A DNA stretch of 6,136 nt from Pseudomonadota bacterium (GCA_023416875.1 JAEZGT010000158.1:1-6136), one strand, 5' to 3'. Shown: positions 1 through 6,136, counted from the first letter of the stretch. Numbers and translations are program-made. Notes: generated by a model from the letters alone, not told the origin.

Positions 1-478
1 GATCCGGCTCTATGCGCGACAACAACTGTTTAATCTGATTCCAATCGCAAACATCCGGTAATTCCGCGTGGACCAGACCCACGGATTTTCCATTCGGCAA
101 CGCCAGTTCGATTGCCAAAGGCAACTGCGAGAAAGCGCGATAGAAAGGTTCTAGTGCATCAAAATCCATATCCTCAGCCCAACTACCACCCCACATCATC
201 CACTGAAACCATAACGACTCGGACCGACTTTCGTAGGCATTAATTAACATCCGCTCATGATTGCCCTGGATGGCGAAGAACCAGGGTTTTGCCAACCACT
301 CAAGTGCTTGGTCGGATTCGTCGCCTCGGTCGATCAAATCACCTAGGGAAAATAGACGGTCGGTTTGTTCATCGAAATTGATTTGCTCGAGTTGTTGGGC
401 AAGGAGGGAGAAATGGCCGTGGATGTCGGAGCAGATGTAGTCTTTACCGTGGCAATTTAACGTGAAAATTTCAATCAT
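1..478 (-). CDS. PPP-family metallophosphoesterase (PrpA/PrpB/lambda phosphatase-like), C-terminus outside window
   Basis: Reading the minus strand from ATG at 478 gives 159 residues with no stop before the window edge, so the C-terminal part is missing. The three metallophosphoesterase signatures are present in order: DIHGH (residues 18-22), GDLIDRG (46-52) and GNHER (72-76). VHAE follows at 136-139 and supplies the next metal-binding His. By family knowledge D18, H20, D47, N73 and H137 bind the two metal ions and H74 is the general acid. The last metal-ligand His would lie beyond the edge. Spacing and the W-rich middle (residues 90-100, WFQWMMWGGSW) resemble bacterial PrpA/PrpB and phage lambda protein phosphatase, which dephosphorylate Ser/Thr/Tyr phosphopeptides and small phosphoesters in the cytoplasm. 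An ApaH-type dinucleotide hydrolase is a less likely alternative. The start is fixed by an in-frame TAA directly before the ATG. It lies 69 bases downstream of the immunity gene on the same strand, and no clear promoter is seen between them, so read-through from the rhs locus is possible. Confidence 0.9.
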   Translation of the reverse strand, partial: MIEIFTLNCHGKDYICSDIHGHFSLLAQQLEQINFDEQTDRLFSLGDLIDRGDESDQALEWLAKPWFFAIQGNHERMLINAYESRSESLWFQWMMWGGSWAEDMDFDALEPFYRAFSQLPLAIELALPNGKSVGLVHAELPDVCDWNQIKQLLSRIEPD

Positions 479-547
479 TTATCTATCTTTCACTCTTCAG
501 AAGGCATGACCCATCAGCGTATTAATTAGCCTCAAATCTCAATGCGC

Positions 548-877
548 TTAATTGATAAGACAGTCTCGAAAACACTTACCGCAAATTCCACCGCCCTTCA
601 TCACCGAATCAAAGATTGAATCCAAATTTCTTTCATCCTCATCGGTTCTTATTTCATATCTAGCTTGAGCATTTATCCGTGAGAAACAGTCATTAGTCAT
701 TACATACCTGATTTTATGCATCACTTCTCCATCTTCTTCGTCAATAAAGACGACTTCAACATGCGCCAGATCATCTGAACTGAACTTTTTTCCTTGAAGC
801 ATCTCATCCGATAGTTCTTTGGAAACAAAGGGCATAAACCCGGTTTCGCCATGCTTACTGCAAATTATCAAACTCAT
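548..877 (-). CDS. Predicted immunity protein of the Rhs toxin; small acidic protein with CxxH and CxxC motifs
   Basis: This is a 109-residue protein that I do not recognise as a named family. The open frame continues upstream to 922, but the true start is almost certainly ATG at 877. A perfect GGAGG (888-884) sits six bases before it, and the ATG follows the Rhs TGA with one base between. Translational coupling to the toxin is therefore likely. The protein is acidic, with roughly 21 Asp/Glu against 13 Lys/Arg, and has no signal peptide or membrane segment, which fits a cytoplasmic antidote. CSKH at residues 6-9 and CGKC at 99-102 could form a four-ligand zinc site joining the two ends, and C64 and C106 are further cysteines. 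Position directly behind the variable Rhs tip and low GC (about 40% over 541-900) are the main grounds for the immunity role. Binding to this particular toxin is inferred from context and is not visible in the sequence. Confidence 0.75.
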   Translation of the reverse strand: MSLIICSKHGETGFMPFVSKELSDEMLQGKKFSSDDLAHVEVVFIDEEDGEVMHKIRYVMTNDCFSRINAQARYEIRTDEDERNLDSIFDSVMKGGGICGKCFRDCLIN

Positions 878-878
878 G

Positions 879-3800
879 TCAAACCTCCAGACTCGGTGCG
901 CCTTCAATTCGATTGAAGCCATTAGACTTCATAAACTTAAAGAATCCTTTTTTACTTCTTTGTATTGGCGCATGCCCCCCTGCCTCCAAAACATCAAATA
1001 CGTGTGAATAGCAACTATTTTCGATAAGGTCATATTTACCAAGATCCGCGTTGACCAGGTCTTTTTGAGCACGAAATGCAGCTTCTGCATTAGGCAACGC
1101 AATCCTCGCTTCATGAACAACAATTCCTTTATCAATCGCCTCGGAATTTACTCCGCCAGCTCGTCTAATCGACGTAGTGGACTTATCGTCAGACGTTATA
1201 ACTTGATGAGTGGCGTAGTTTATTCCATTCATCACGATTTCAACCGTTAAATGGCCTTCCGCGTGCCCATTTTCAAGCTGCCTTACAATCGCGTAGCCCT
1301 CCTTACAACTCAACCCAAACGGATCCACCCACCCCACAGGGTTAGGCGCGTACTGATAATTATTAACTCCCCCCAACAACCCAATCGGATCCTGCGTAAT
1401 AAACTGCCCGGTATTCGGGTTGTAATAGCGAAATCGATTGTAATGCAGCCCCGTCTCTTCATCGAAATACTGCCCCTGAAAACGCAGGTTGTTTTCGATT
1501 TCTTCGACTTCTTTAACTGCAACATTGCCGTAGGTTTTGTAACGGACTTTCCAGACGACTTTTCCGCTGTCGTCGGTGAGCTCCCGCGGGGTACCCAGGT
1601 GGTCGAGGTGGTAGTGGTAGGTTTTGCCGTCCACCACTTGCGCAACGGGGCGGAAGTTTTCGGGTTCGTAGATGTAGGTTTTTTTGATGCTGTTGCGCTG
1701 TTCCTGCACCATCTGGTCGCCGGCCCATAAATAGCGGGTGGTGCCGAAGGTGTCGGTTTTGCTGATCCGCCGGCCGAGGGGGTCGTAGGTGTAGGTGGTG
1801 GTCTGGCCGTTGCGGATGGTTTTGATCAATTGGTTATTGAGATTGTACTCAAAGGTGGTGACGAGCTTACCGTCTTTGCCACGGTTTTCCTGAATCAAAT
1901 TACCGCGCGTGTCGTAAGTGAATTTGCGGTCGCCTTGGATGTAGAGGCGGTTGCCTTTGACGGTGCTGCTGGCATTTCCACCGCCCGCCTGAAGTAGATT
2001 TCCTGCGGGATCGAATGCGAAAGTTTCAGGCAGATTGCCTTCCACTTTTTTCAGACGGTTAAGCAGGTCGTAGACGTAGCGGGTTTCTTCCGGGCCGTCG
2101 CTGAGTTGATTCAAATTGCCGAAATTGTCATAACCGTATTGACGCTGGATCGGACCGGCGATTTTCTGCTTTTGGTTGTAACTGGTTTGTTTTTGCAGAC
2201 GACCGGCGGGGTCATATTCTGCGAGGGTAATTAAATCGCCCTGAGTGCGGCTGATTTCTCTACCCAGAAAATCGCGCTCAATCTGGGTAATGATCTCTCC
2301 ATTGAGAGAAATCTGATTCAGCCGATTTTGCGGATCGAAGCCGTAGTCGATGGATTGGCCATCTGGCAATTGCATTCCGCTGCGTTTGCCTGGCCAGACA
2401 TTGCTGAAATTTATATCCACCATGGATGCGCTAATGCGCTGGCGTTGGCCATTTAAATCGCTATGGTGTTCCTTGGTGAGATTGCCGAAAGCGTTATAGG
2501 TAAACGAGACAAACTGATGCGCGTTGTAGGTTTCCAGCAGACGCCCTTTGGCATCGTAATTAAACCGGGTAACTTCAGGTTCAAGCGATTTCCTAGTGAT
2601 GGAACGACTAGTGCGGGTAAGCAACTGCCCGAGCGCGTCGCGCTCGAATTCCGTCATCACTTCGCCCGCGTCCAGATGTTTAATCAGGCGGCCGGCTTTA
2701 TCGTATTTGTAATGCTGAATACGTCCGTCAAAACCGATTTCTTTAACTAAACGCTCGTTACCATCATAGAAAAATTGGTATTTCTCACCTTTTTCATTGA
2801 TCAGTGCGGTGAGATTGCGCTCGCTGTCGTACTCGTATTTAAGACGATTACCTTCAGGGTCGATGCGTTCAACAACCTGACTCAAACCGTCGTATTTAAA
2901 TTCGGTGGTGCGCCCTTGCGGGTCGCTATGGCGAACCAACTGATCGTTGTCGTTATAGGTGTAATGGGTGGTGTCGCCATTGGCCGCAACAACTTTTTCC
3001 ACGCGCCCTGTAAGCGTATAAAAAAACTGGATTTTTCCAGCACTGGTGTCATCCGCCAGAATAATTTCCGCAGTGGCAAGTTGGCCCCAGGTATCGTAGC
3101 TAAGGCGACGCTGGTGACCTTCTGGATCGATAATCGTCAGCAATTCGCCCTGCGCCGACCACTCGTAGCGCGTGGTGCGCTGCATAGGATCAGTGACGCT
3201 AGTAAGCATGCCGTCAGCGTTGTAGGTGTACCGGGTGGCTTGCAGAAAAGGATCGATCAGCGCGATCAATTGACCTTTGCTGTCGTACTCACGTCGCCAA
3301 TGACTTTTATCTTTATCGGTGATGCTGGTAAGCCGGCCTTGAAACCAGCTGAGCGCCACGCGATTGCCAAGGGCGTCGCGATAACCCGCTGGATTGTTGT
3401 GGCGGTCGAAGAAATATTCAGTGGTATTGCCTTCGGGATCGGTATAACGGCGTTTGCGTCCACGTTCGTAAGCGTATTGGTGCAAGCCGCCTTCGCAATC
3501 CAATTCGGCGACAATCTGGCCGTATTGGTTGTATTCGTACTCGCGGATTTTGCCGCGACTGTCGATGGCTTTGCTGCGATGCTGATCCGGGGACCATTCA
3601 AAACGGTAATCGTATATTCCGCGGTCGCCCCACTGGTGAATGCAGCGCGCACTGCTGTCTTGGCCATCCCATTCGAAATAAAAATTGAAACCGCTAACCA
3701 GCGTGCGTTTCTGGATTAAATGATTGACGTACGCGTATTTTTCACCAACACCTCTGGCATTGCGCTGGGCGATTAAATCGCCATTGGCGTCGTAGTCGTA

Positions 3801-4877
3801 TTCGGCGAGAGTTTTGCGCGCGCCGCTGCTGCGGTCTTTTAATTCGACTCGGGCAATGCGCCCTTCCCCATCGCGGTTAAGCACCAAACTTTTGCCCCAA
3901 TTGCCTTGCAACTGGGTGAGTTGATTGTGCTCGTTGTAATACAGGTTGATGACGAAGCCGGATTCCGCCTGCTTCACCCCCAGCACGTTGCTGGCAGGAA
4001 CATAGGCGGGATGGCGCAGTTGCGTCAGGCGCAAATAGCTGGAAAAGGCACCATAGCGCGTAAATACCCGCAAAGGGTGCTCGTCCTGACGCAGGATAAA
4101 GGTGTCTTCGGCAATACGGTCGAGGATCAGCCCTTCTGGAATATAACGGCTGCGTTGATGCACTTTCGGTAGCGGGAACAGCACGGTGCGACCGTCGCTG
4201 TCGTGGTACAGCACCTCGTGCCCATTCAATTCCAGATGTTCGCTGCCAGTATAGGTCCAACCGCAGCCCAATCCCGCGTCGCGGCAGTGTGAGCTGCGGT
4301 AGGTGCGCGTCCAGGCAAAAGCTACCGGCCCAGGCAGGACACAATCTGTCAGCTGCAGCAGCTCCTCCCCGGAGATCATGCTGATGGGCTCGCCCTCGGT
4401 TTTGCATTCGGCGACGGCGGTGTCGTTGCCTTTGGCAGGGGCGTCGCTACTTGCGGCGGCATCATCGGAAAAAGCTTTGGCGACGGAGGGTGGAGCAACT
4501 GACGCAGCCGCAGGCGCTGACGGCGCGGCGCCGAGACTGATGGACTCGCCACCGCCCCCCGAGCCACCCGTTGCACCGCGATTGGGGCCTCGCTTTTTGC
4601 GGTAAGGCTCGAAGGGCACTATATGCAGCAGTTGCTTGCCCGCCAGATCCTGCAACGCCTCAATTATCGTGGCGGGGTTCCCTGGAGCGGCGCCGTCGGC
4701 AGGGCGAAGTTTTTGCCACAAGGCGGGCCAAGTCGAGGGGCTCAATGGCTCGGCACCGGCGAACAGAGTCTTGAGTTGCTCCGGCGACTGGTAAACGGTG
4801 TTGGTGTGGCGGGTAGGTTTGTCCTGACGGATCAGCTGGTATTGTTTGCCAGCTTGAGTACGGATGATGATGTCCAT
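879..4877 (-). CDS. Rhs-family polymorphic toxin with YD-repeat shell and C-terminal toxin tip
   Basis: The protein has 1332 residues, in the usual size range for Rhs effectors. Its parts in order are: an N-terminal region of unknown fold (1-94); a Gly/Ala/Ser/Pro linker (about 95-161); a DUF6531-like segment beginning GEPISMISGEELL (162-174) with LPGPVAFAWTRTYRSS (181-196); about 20 YD repeats (about 360-1080); HLDHLGTP (1090-1097); and RYYNPNTGQF (from 1150). The core ends with DPIGL (1163-1167) and WVDPFGL (1183-1189), the autoproteolysis region, leaving a 143-residue tip. In this family the repeats form a hollow shell around the toxin, which is released into a target cell after contact-dependent delivery, often by a type VI secretion system. 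No PAAR domain or clear membrane segment is visible, so the carrier is unknown. The frame is open upstream to a TTG at 5009, with ATG at 4952 also possible. I prefer ATG 4877 because MDIIIRTQAGKQYQL reads as a natural start and AGGGA lies just upstream, although its three-base spacing is short. The start is the least certain part of this call. Confidence 0.93.
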   Translation of the reverse strand: MDIIIRTQAGKQYQLIRQDKPTRHTNTVYQSPEQLKTLFAGAEPLSPSTWPALWQKLRPADGAAPGNPATIIEALQDLAGKQLLHIVPFEPYRKKRGPNRGATGGSGGGGESISLGAAPSAPAAASVAPPSVAKAFSDDAAASSDAPAKGNDTAVAECKTEGEPISMISGEELLQLTDCVLPGPVAFAWTRTYRSSHCRDAGLGCGWTYTGSEHLELNGHEVLYHDSDGRTVLFPLPKVHQRSRYIPEGLILDRIAEDTFILRQDEHPLRVFTRYGAFSSYLRLTQLRHPAYVPASNVLGVKQAESGFVINLYYNEHNQLTQLQGNWGKSLVLNRDGEGRIARVELKDRSSGARKTLAEYDYDANGDLIAQRNARGVGEKYAYVNHLIQKRTLVSGFNFYFEWDGQDSSARCIHQWGDRGIYDYRFEWSPDQHRSKAIDSRGKIREYEYNQYGQIVAELDCEGGLHQYAYERGRKRRYTDPEGNTTEYFFDRHNNPAGYRDALGNRVALSWFQGRLTSITDKDKSHWRREYDSKGQLIALIDPFLQATRYTYNADGMLTSVTDPMQRTTRYEWSAQGELLTIIDPEGHQRRLSYDTWGQLATAEIILADDTSAGKIQFFYTLTGRVEKVVAANGDTTHYTYNDNDQLVRHSDPQGRTTEFKYDGLSQVVERIDPEGNRLKYEYDSERNLTALINEKGEKYQFFYDGNERLVKEIGFDGRIQHYKYDKAGRLIKHLDAGEVMTEFERDALGQLLTRTSRSITRKSLEPEVTRFNYDAKGRLLETYNAHQFVSFTYNAFGNLTKEHHSDLNGQRQRISASMVDINFSNVWPGKRSGMQLPDGQSIDYGFDPQNRLNQISLNGEIITQIERDFLGREISRTQGDLITLAEYDPAGRLQKQTSYNQKQKIAGPIQRQYGYDNFGNLNQLSDGPEETRYVYDLLNRLKKVEGNLPETFAFDPAGNLLQAGGGNASSTVKGNRLYIQGDRKFTYDTRGNLIQENRGKDGKLVTTFEYNLNNQLIKTIRNGQTTTYTYDPLGRRISKTDTFGTTRYLWAGDQMVQEQRNSIKKTYIYEPENFRPVAQVVDGKTYHYHLDHLGTPRELTDDSGKVVWKVRYKTYGNVAVKEVEEIENNLRFQGQYFDEETGLHYNRFRYYNPNTGQFITQDPIGLLGGVNNYQYAPNPVGWVDPFGLSCKEGYAIVRQLENGHAEGHLTVEIVMNGINYATHQVITSDDKSTTSIRRAGGVNSEAIDKGIVVHEARIALPNAEAAFRAQKDLVNADLGKYDLIENSCYSHVFDVLEAGGHAPIQRSKKGFFKFMKSNGFNRIEGAPSLEV
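882..1310 (-). other. Variable C-terminal toxin domain of the Rhs protein; candidate permuted papain-like fold
   Basis: Residues 1190-1332 follow the conserved DPFGL and belong to no toxin family I can name. No HNH, ADP-ribosyltransferase or deaminase motif is apparent. Visible features are GHLTVEI near residues 1208-1214, the strand-like INYATHQVI around 1219-1227, VVHEARIAL around 1254-1262, and ENSCYSHVFDVLEAGG at 1286-1301. The Asn-x-Cys at a predicted helix start, preceded about 80 residues earlier by a His on a beta strand, matches the order of catalytic residues in circularly permuted NlpC/P60-like proteins (LRAT, PPPDE). In such a fold C1289 would be the nucleophile and H1209 the base. 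A cysteine peptidase, amidase or acyl-transfer activity is therefore proposed by inference only. GC over 901-1260 is about 42%, well below the Rhs core. Confidence 0.5.
884..888 (-). promoter_or_regulatory. Strong Shine-Dalgarno (GGAGG) of the immunity gene, inside the end of rhs
   Basis: On the minus strand GGAGG lies six bases before the ATG at 877 and overlaps the final Leu-Glu-Val codons of the Rhs gene. It decides the immunity start over the longer open frame that begins at 922. It also implies that ribosomes finishing rhs can re-initiate directly on the immunity gene. Confidence 0.85.
1311..1391 (-). other. Rhs core end with DPxGL autocleavage motif
   Basis: This stretch encodes residues 1163-1189, from DPIGL through NNYQYAPNPVG to WVDPFGL. 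It matches the hallmark junction of Rhs and TcC-type proteins, where the shell cleaves off its own C-terminal tip after the Leu. D1163 and D1185 are the conserved aspartates. The junction also marks the point of recombination between toxin cassettes, since base composition drops immediately downstream of it. Confidence 0.9.
1640..3800 (-). repeat. YD-repeat array encoding the Rhs shell
   Basis: The encoded protein (about residues 360-1080) repeats a degenerate unit of roughly 20 residues of the form YDxxGxL...DxxGxxxxY. Examples are YDANGDL, YDSKGQL, YNADGML, YDTWGQL, YDKAGRL, YDAKGRL, YDPAGRL, YDNFGNL, YDTRGNL and YDPLGRR. About 20 copies can be picked out by eye. The repeats have diverged at the DNA level, so this is a protein repeat and not a tandem DNA repeat. 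In solved Rhs and TcC structures these repeats wind into a beta-sheet cocoon. Confidence 0.85.
4143..4394 (-). other. DUF6531-like N-terminal Rhs segment
   Basis: Residues 162-245 begin GEPISMISGEELLQLTDCVL and continue through LPGPVAFAWTRTYRSS and GLGCGWTY. This is the segment that opens the Rhs shell in most proteobacterial Rhs effectors, where it usually follows a PAAR domain. Here it follows a low-complexity linker instead. The assignment rests on recalled family consensus. Confidence 0.75.
4395..4595 (-). other. Low-complexity Gly/Ala/Ser/Pro linker in the Rhs protein
   Basis: Residues about 95-161 start with the basic stretch RKKRGPNR (93-100), pass into GATGGSGGGG and then into an Ala/Pro/Ser-rich run. 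This looks like an unstructured tether separating the N-terminal region from the shell. Confidence 0.8.
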
Positions 4878-5186
4878 AGGTCCCTGCGATAAAACGTGCG
4901 TTACATTCCATTGAGAGCGGAAAAAGACAGAGCCGCATCCTACCACGATCATTTCCAGAGCTTCCAGGATGAGGCGTGGGTGATGCGACTGACTACGCGT
5001 CCTATCCAAACCCCTTCAAATGTGCGAGTTTGCTGACATAAGGCCGCAAGCGCGGCAGAAGGATTCGTTTTGGGGGCTGGCAGAGTGTGTCAGGTCTGAT
5101 ACATTACGCGCCACAGCGCCCAAACACCGGGTTAAAAAAGTCCCAGGGTAAGGGTCATACAACAACAAAGATAAATCGGGTTAAGT
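4878..5186. other. Divergent intergenic region between rhs and the exported-protein gene
   Basis: About 309 bases separate the two divergent genes and should hold both promoters. I found no convincing -35/-10 pair on either strand. A small GC hairpin (GCCGC, loop AAGC, GCGGC) lies at 5043-5056 without a T tract, so it is not a clear terminator. If rhs starts further upstream than 4877, the part from 4878 to 5009 would be coding. A 60-codon GTG frame at 5087-5269 shows no protein-like character. Confidence 0.5.
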
Positions 5187-6047
5187 CTGCAAAAGATTTT
5201 TTGTCTAGTTGCATTCATTCTGCTTTTCGCCAACTGCAGCAGCCTTGGCGAGCGCACCGTCGCGGGTGAAGGCTCACGGGAAACGGTGGATGGTAGCGTG
5301 ATCCAAACCATCACCTGCAACGGCGAGGCGCCCCTCGGTCGCGCACTTACTATATTCAGCACTGAGCGCAATTTTTCCTCGGGCTGGAGTCATATCAGCA
5401 ATCCGGAAAAAGCCGCCGATTTCCTCGAACTGCAACAGCCGCCTGACCGCTACGACATCACCAGCGCACAACTGCGGGAAGACCCGAGTTGTAACGGCGA
5501 AAAAACCTATCGCGCCGTGTTGGTAAAAAAATTCCACACCTGGGAAAACACCCACGCCAACGGCTTGCAAACCGACGTGGAGCCAATCGCGGTCGCCGAT
5601 ATCGCGAGCTTGGTTATCGAGTTAAAAATTAACTCCGCCGGCAGCCTAATTCCATCGCGGCAGCAAATCGCCAATGCGTTTCCTTGGATGACACCAGCAC
5701 AGGTGAGGAATTTGGATAAAGGTGCGGCCAATATCGACTTGGTGCTCTCCTCCGGCAATGCCCGCGCGAATAAAATCCTCACTATCGACCAGAGCAAATA
5801 CGCGGATAGATGGCTGCGCATCACGATTCCGATGGAACGGTTGAATTATTACGAAGAGGTGAATTACGTGCGCACTCCGCAGCGTTATGAGGGTGAAAAA
5901 AACCGGTCCTACACCAATTTGACCATCACCGCCGAATCCCTCAACCGCAAAACTGTGCAAAGCATCACGGGCGGCACTGCGGCGACCAATCCATTGTTCA
6001 AAGAGGTGGATATTTCCATCCGCCGCATTTATTTAACACTGAAATAG
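5187..6047 (+). CDS. Unrecognised exported protein, probable lipoprotein, with non-standard start
   Basis: I do not recognise this 286-residue protein. The first conventional start codon in frame is GTG at 5286, but the frame is open back to 5175 and encodes a clear signal peptide: basic QK, then IFCLVAFILLFA, then NCSS. The natural start is position 5187, where the codon is CTG instead of ATG. C17 could be the lipidated cysteine, although Asn before it is unusual for a lipobox, so cleavage by signal peptidase I is an alternative. The mature part has alternating hydrophobic stretches (VADIASLVIELKI, WLRITIPMERL, TNLTITAES, VDISIRRIYLTL) that suggest a beta-sandwich, and two cysteines (C44, C102) that could pair. 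It is divergent from rhs and convergent with the next gene. It may be unrelated to the toxin locus. If translation really begins at 5286 the product would be cytoplasmic and lack its leader. Confidence 0.7.
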   Translation: MQKIFCLVAFILLFANCSSLGERTVAGEGSRETVDGSVIQTITCNGEAPLGRALTIFSTERNFSSGWSHISNPEKAADFLELQQPPDRYDITSAQLREDPSCNGEKTYRAVLVKKFHTWENTHANGLQTDVEPIAVADIASLVIELKINSAGSLIPSRQQIANAFPWMTPAQVRNLDKGAANIDLVLSSGNARANKILTIDQSKYADRWLRITIPMERLNYYEEVNYVRTPQRYEGEKNRSYTNLTITAESLNRKTVQSITGGTAATNPLFKEVDISIRRIYLTLK

Positions 6048-6067
6048 TTTGCGCGACTGCTGCTAGG

Positions 6068-6136
6068 CTATTGGATCAAAAATTCCGCGCGGATCAGCGC
6101 CGCGCCATCGTGCACAAGACTCAGTTGATATTGCCC
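6068..6136 (-). CDS. C-terminal end of a convergent gene, 22 residues visible
   Basis: On the minus strand one frame is open from the window edge to a TAG at 6070-6068, reading GQYQLSLVHDG and ending IRAEFLIQ. It leaves a 20-base gap to the stop of the plus-strand exported-protein gene, a typical convergent arrangement. The visible piece is too short to assign a function, and it could be a chance open frame. Confidence 0.45.
   Translation of the reverse strand, partial: GQYQLSLVHDGAALIRAEFLIQ

Noticed and set aside
479..547. Possible promoter (TTGAGA...TAATAC) before the phosphatase gene on the minus strand
   Set aside because: The spacing between the two boxes is only 12 bases, too short for a standard sigma-70 promoter.
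878..922. Upstream 15-codon extension of the immunity gene
   Set aside because: It overlaps the end of rhs out of frame. The ATG at 877 has a perfect, well-spaced GGAGG, so the extension is not the start.
1251..1730. 159-codon plus-strand open frame with a hydrophobic Val/Phe-rich sequence
   Set aside because: It is antisense to the Rhs core end and shows no real domain. The composition mirrors Lys/Asn/Tyr codons of the true gene.
2775..3719. Long 314-codon plus-strand open frame
   Set aside because: It lies wholly antisense to the YD-repeat core. Its Val/Ala/Phe-rich sequence is a by-product of the repeated codons on the other strand, and no domain or ribosome site supports it.
4878..5009. 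44-codon upstream extension of the Rhs protein from TTG 5009
   Set aside because: The TTG has its purine tract almost touching it, and the encoded sequence looks unlike a protein start or a membrane segment. I could not fully exclude ATG 4952.
5043..5056. GC-rich hairpin as a possible terminator
   Set aside because: The stem is only five pairs and no T tract follows on either strand.
5087..5269. 60-codon plus-strand GTG frame upstream of the exported protein
   Set aside because: It has no protein-like features and no good ribosome site. It matters only as a possible upstream part if the T run at 5197-5202 has an indel.
1..6136. CRISPR array, tRNA/rRNA, insertion sequence or attachment site
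   Set aside because: Reading both strands I saw no regularly spaced direct repeats, no cloverleaf, no transposase and no terminal inverted repeats. The only repeats are the divergent YD protein repeats.

Overview
The window looks like an accessory region of a Gram-negative proteobacterium, most likely a gammaproteobacterium. The evidence is protein style, an Rhs cell-contact toxin locus, a lipoprotein-type signal peptide and moderate GC content. No marker gene fixes the genus.

Layout from left to right. (1) Positions 1-478, minus strand: a PPP-family metallophosphoesterase (PrpA/PrpB/lambda-phosphatase type), cut by the window edge at its C-terminal side. (2) Positions 548-877, minus strand: a small acidic cysteine-containing protein, the predicted immunity protein. 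(3) Positions 879-4877, minus strand: a 1332-residue Rhs polymorphic toxin. In order it has a novel-looking N-terminal region, a Gly/Ala/Ser-rich linker, a DUF6531-like entry segment, a long YD-repeat shell, the canonical Rhs core end with its DPxGL cleavage motif, and a 143-residue variable toxin tip. (4) Positions 4878-5186: a divergent intergenic region. (5) Positions 5187-6047, plus strand: an unrecognised exported protein, probably a lipoprotein, whose signal peptide reads well but has no ATG/GTG/TTG start. (6) Positions 6068-6136, minus strand: the probable tail of a convergent gene.

The rhs gene and its immunity gene form a tight unit. One base separates the Rhs stop from the immunity ATG, and a perfect GGAGG lies inside the last Rhs codons. 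Hand counts give about 40-42% GC for the immunity gene and toxin tip, against about 58% in three sampled lines of the Rhs core. This is the usual signature of an exchangeable toxin-immunity cassette behind a conserved Rhs shell. The phosphatase follows on the same strand after 69 bases and may be co-transcribed, although it reads as a housekeeping-type enzyme.

The most interesting element is the toxin tip. It carries no nuclease motif that I recognise. It has an early 'GHLTVEI' strand and a later 'NSCYSHV' helix start. This His-then-Cys order recalls circularly permuted papain-like folds (LRAT/PPPDE-type), so I propose a cysteine peptidase, amidase or acyltransferase-like toxin. That assignment is an inference. 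The partner protein has a CxxH...CxxC arrangement that could bind zinc.
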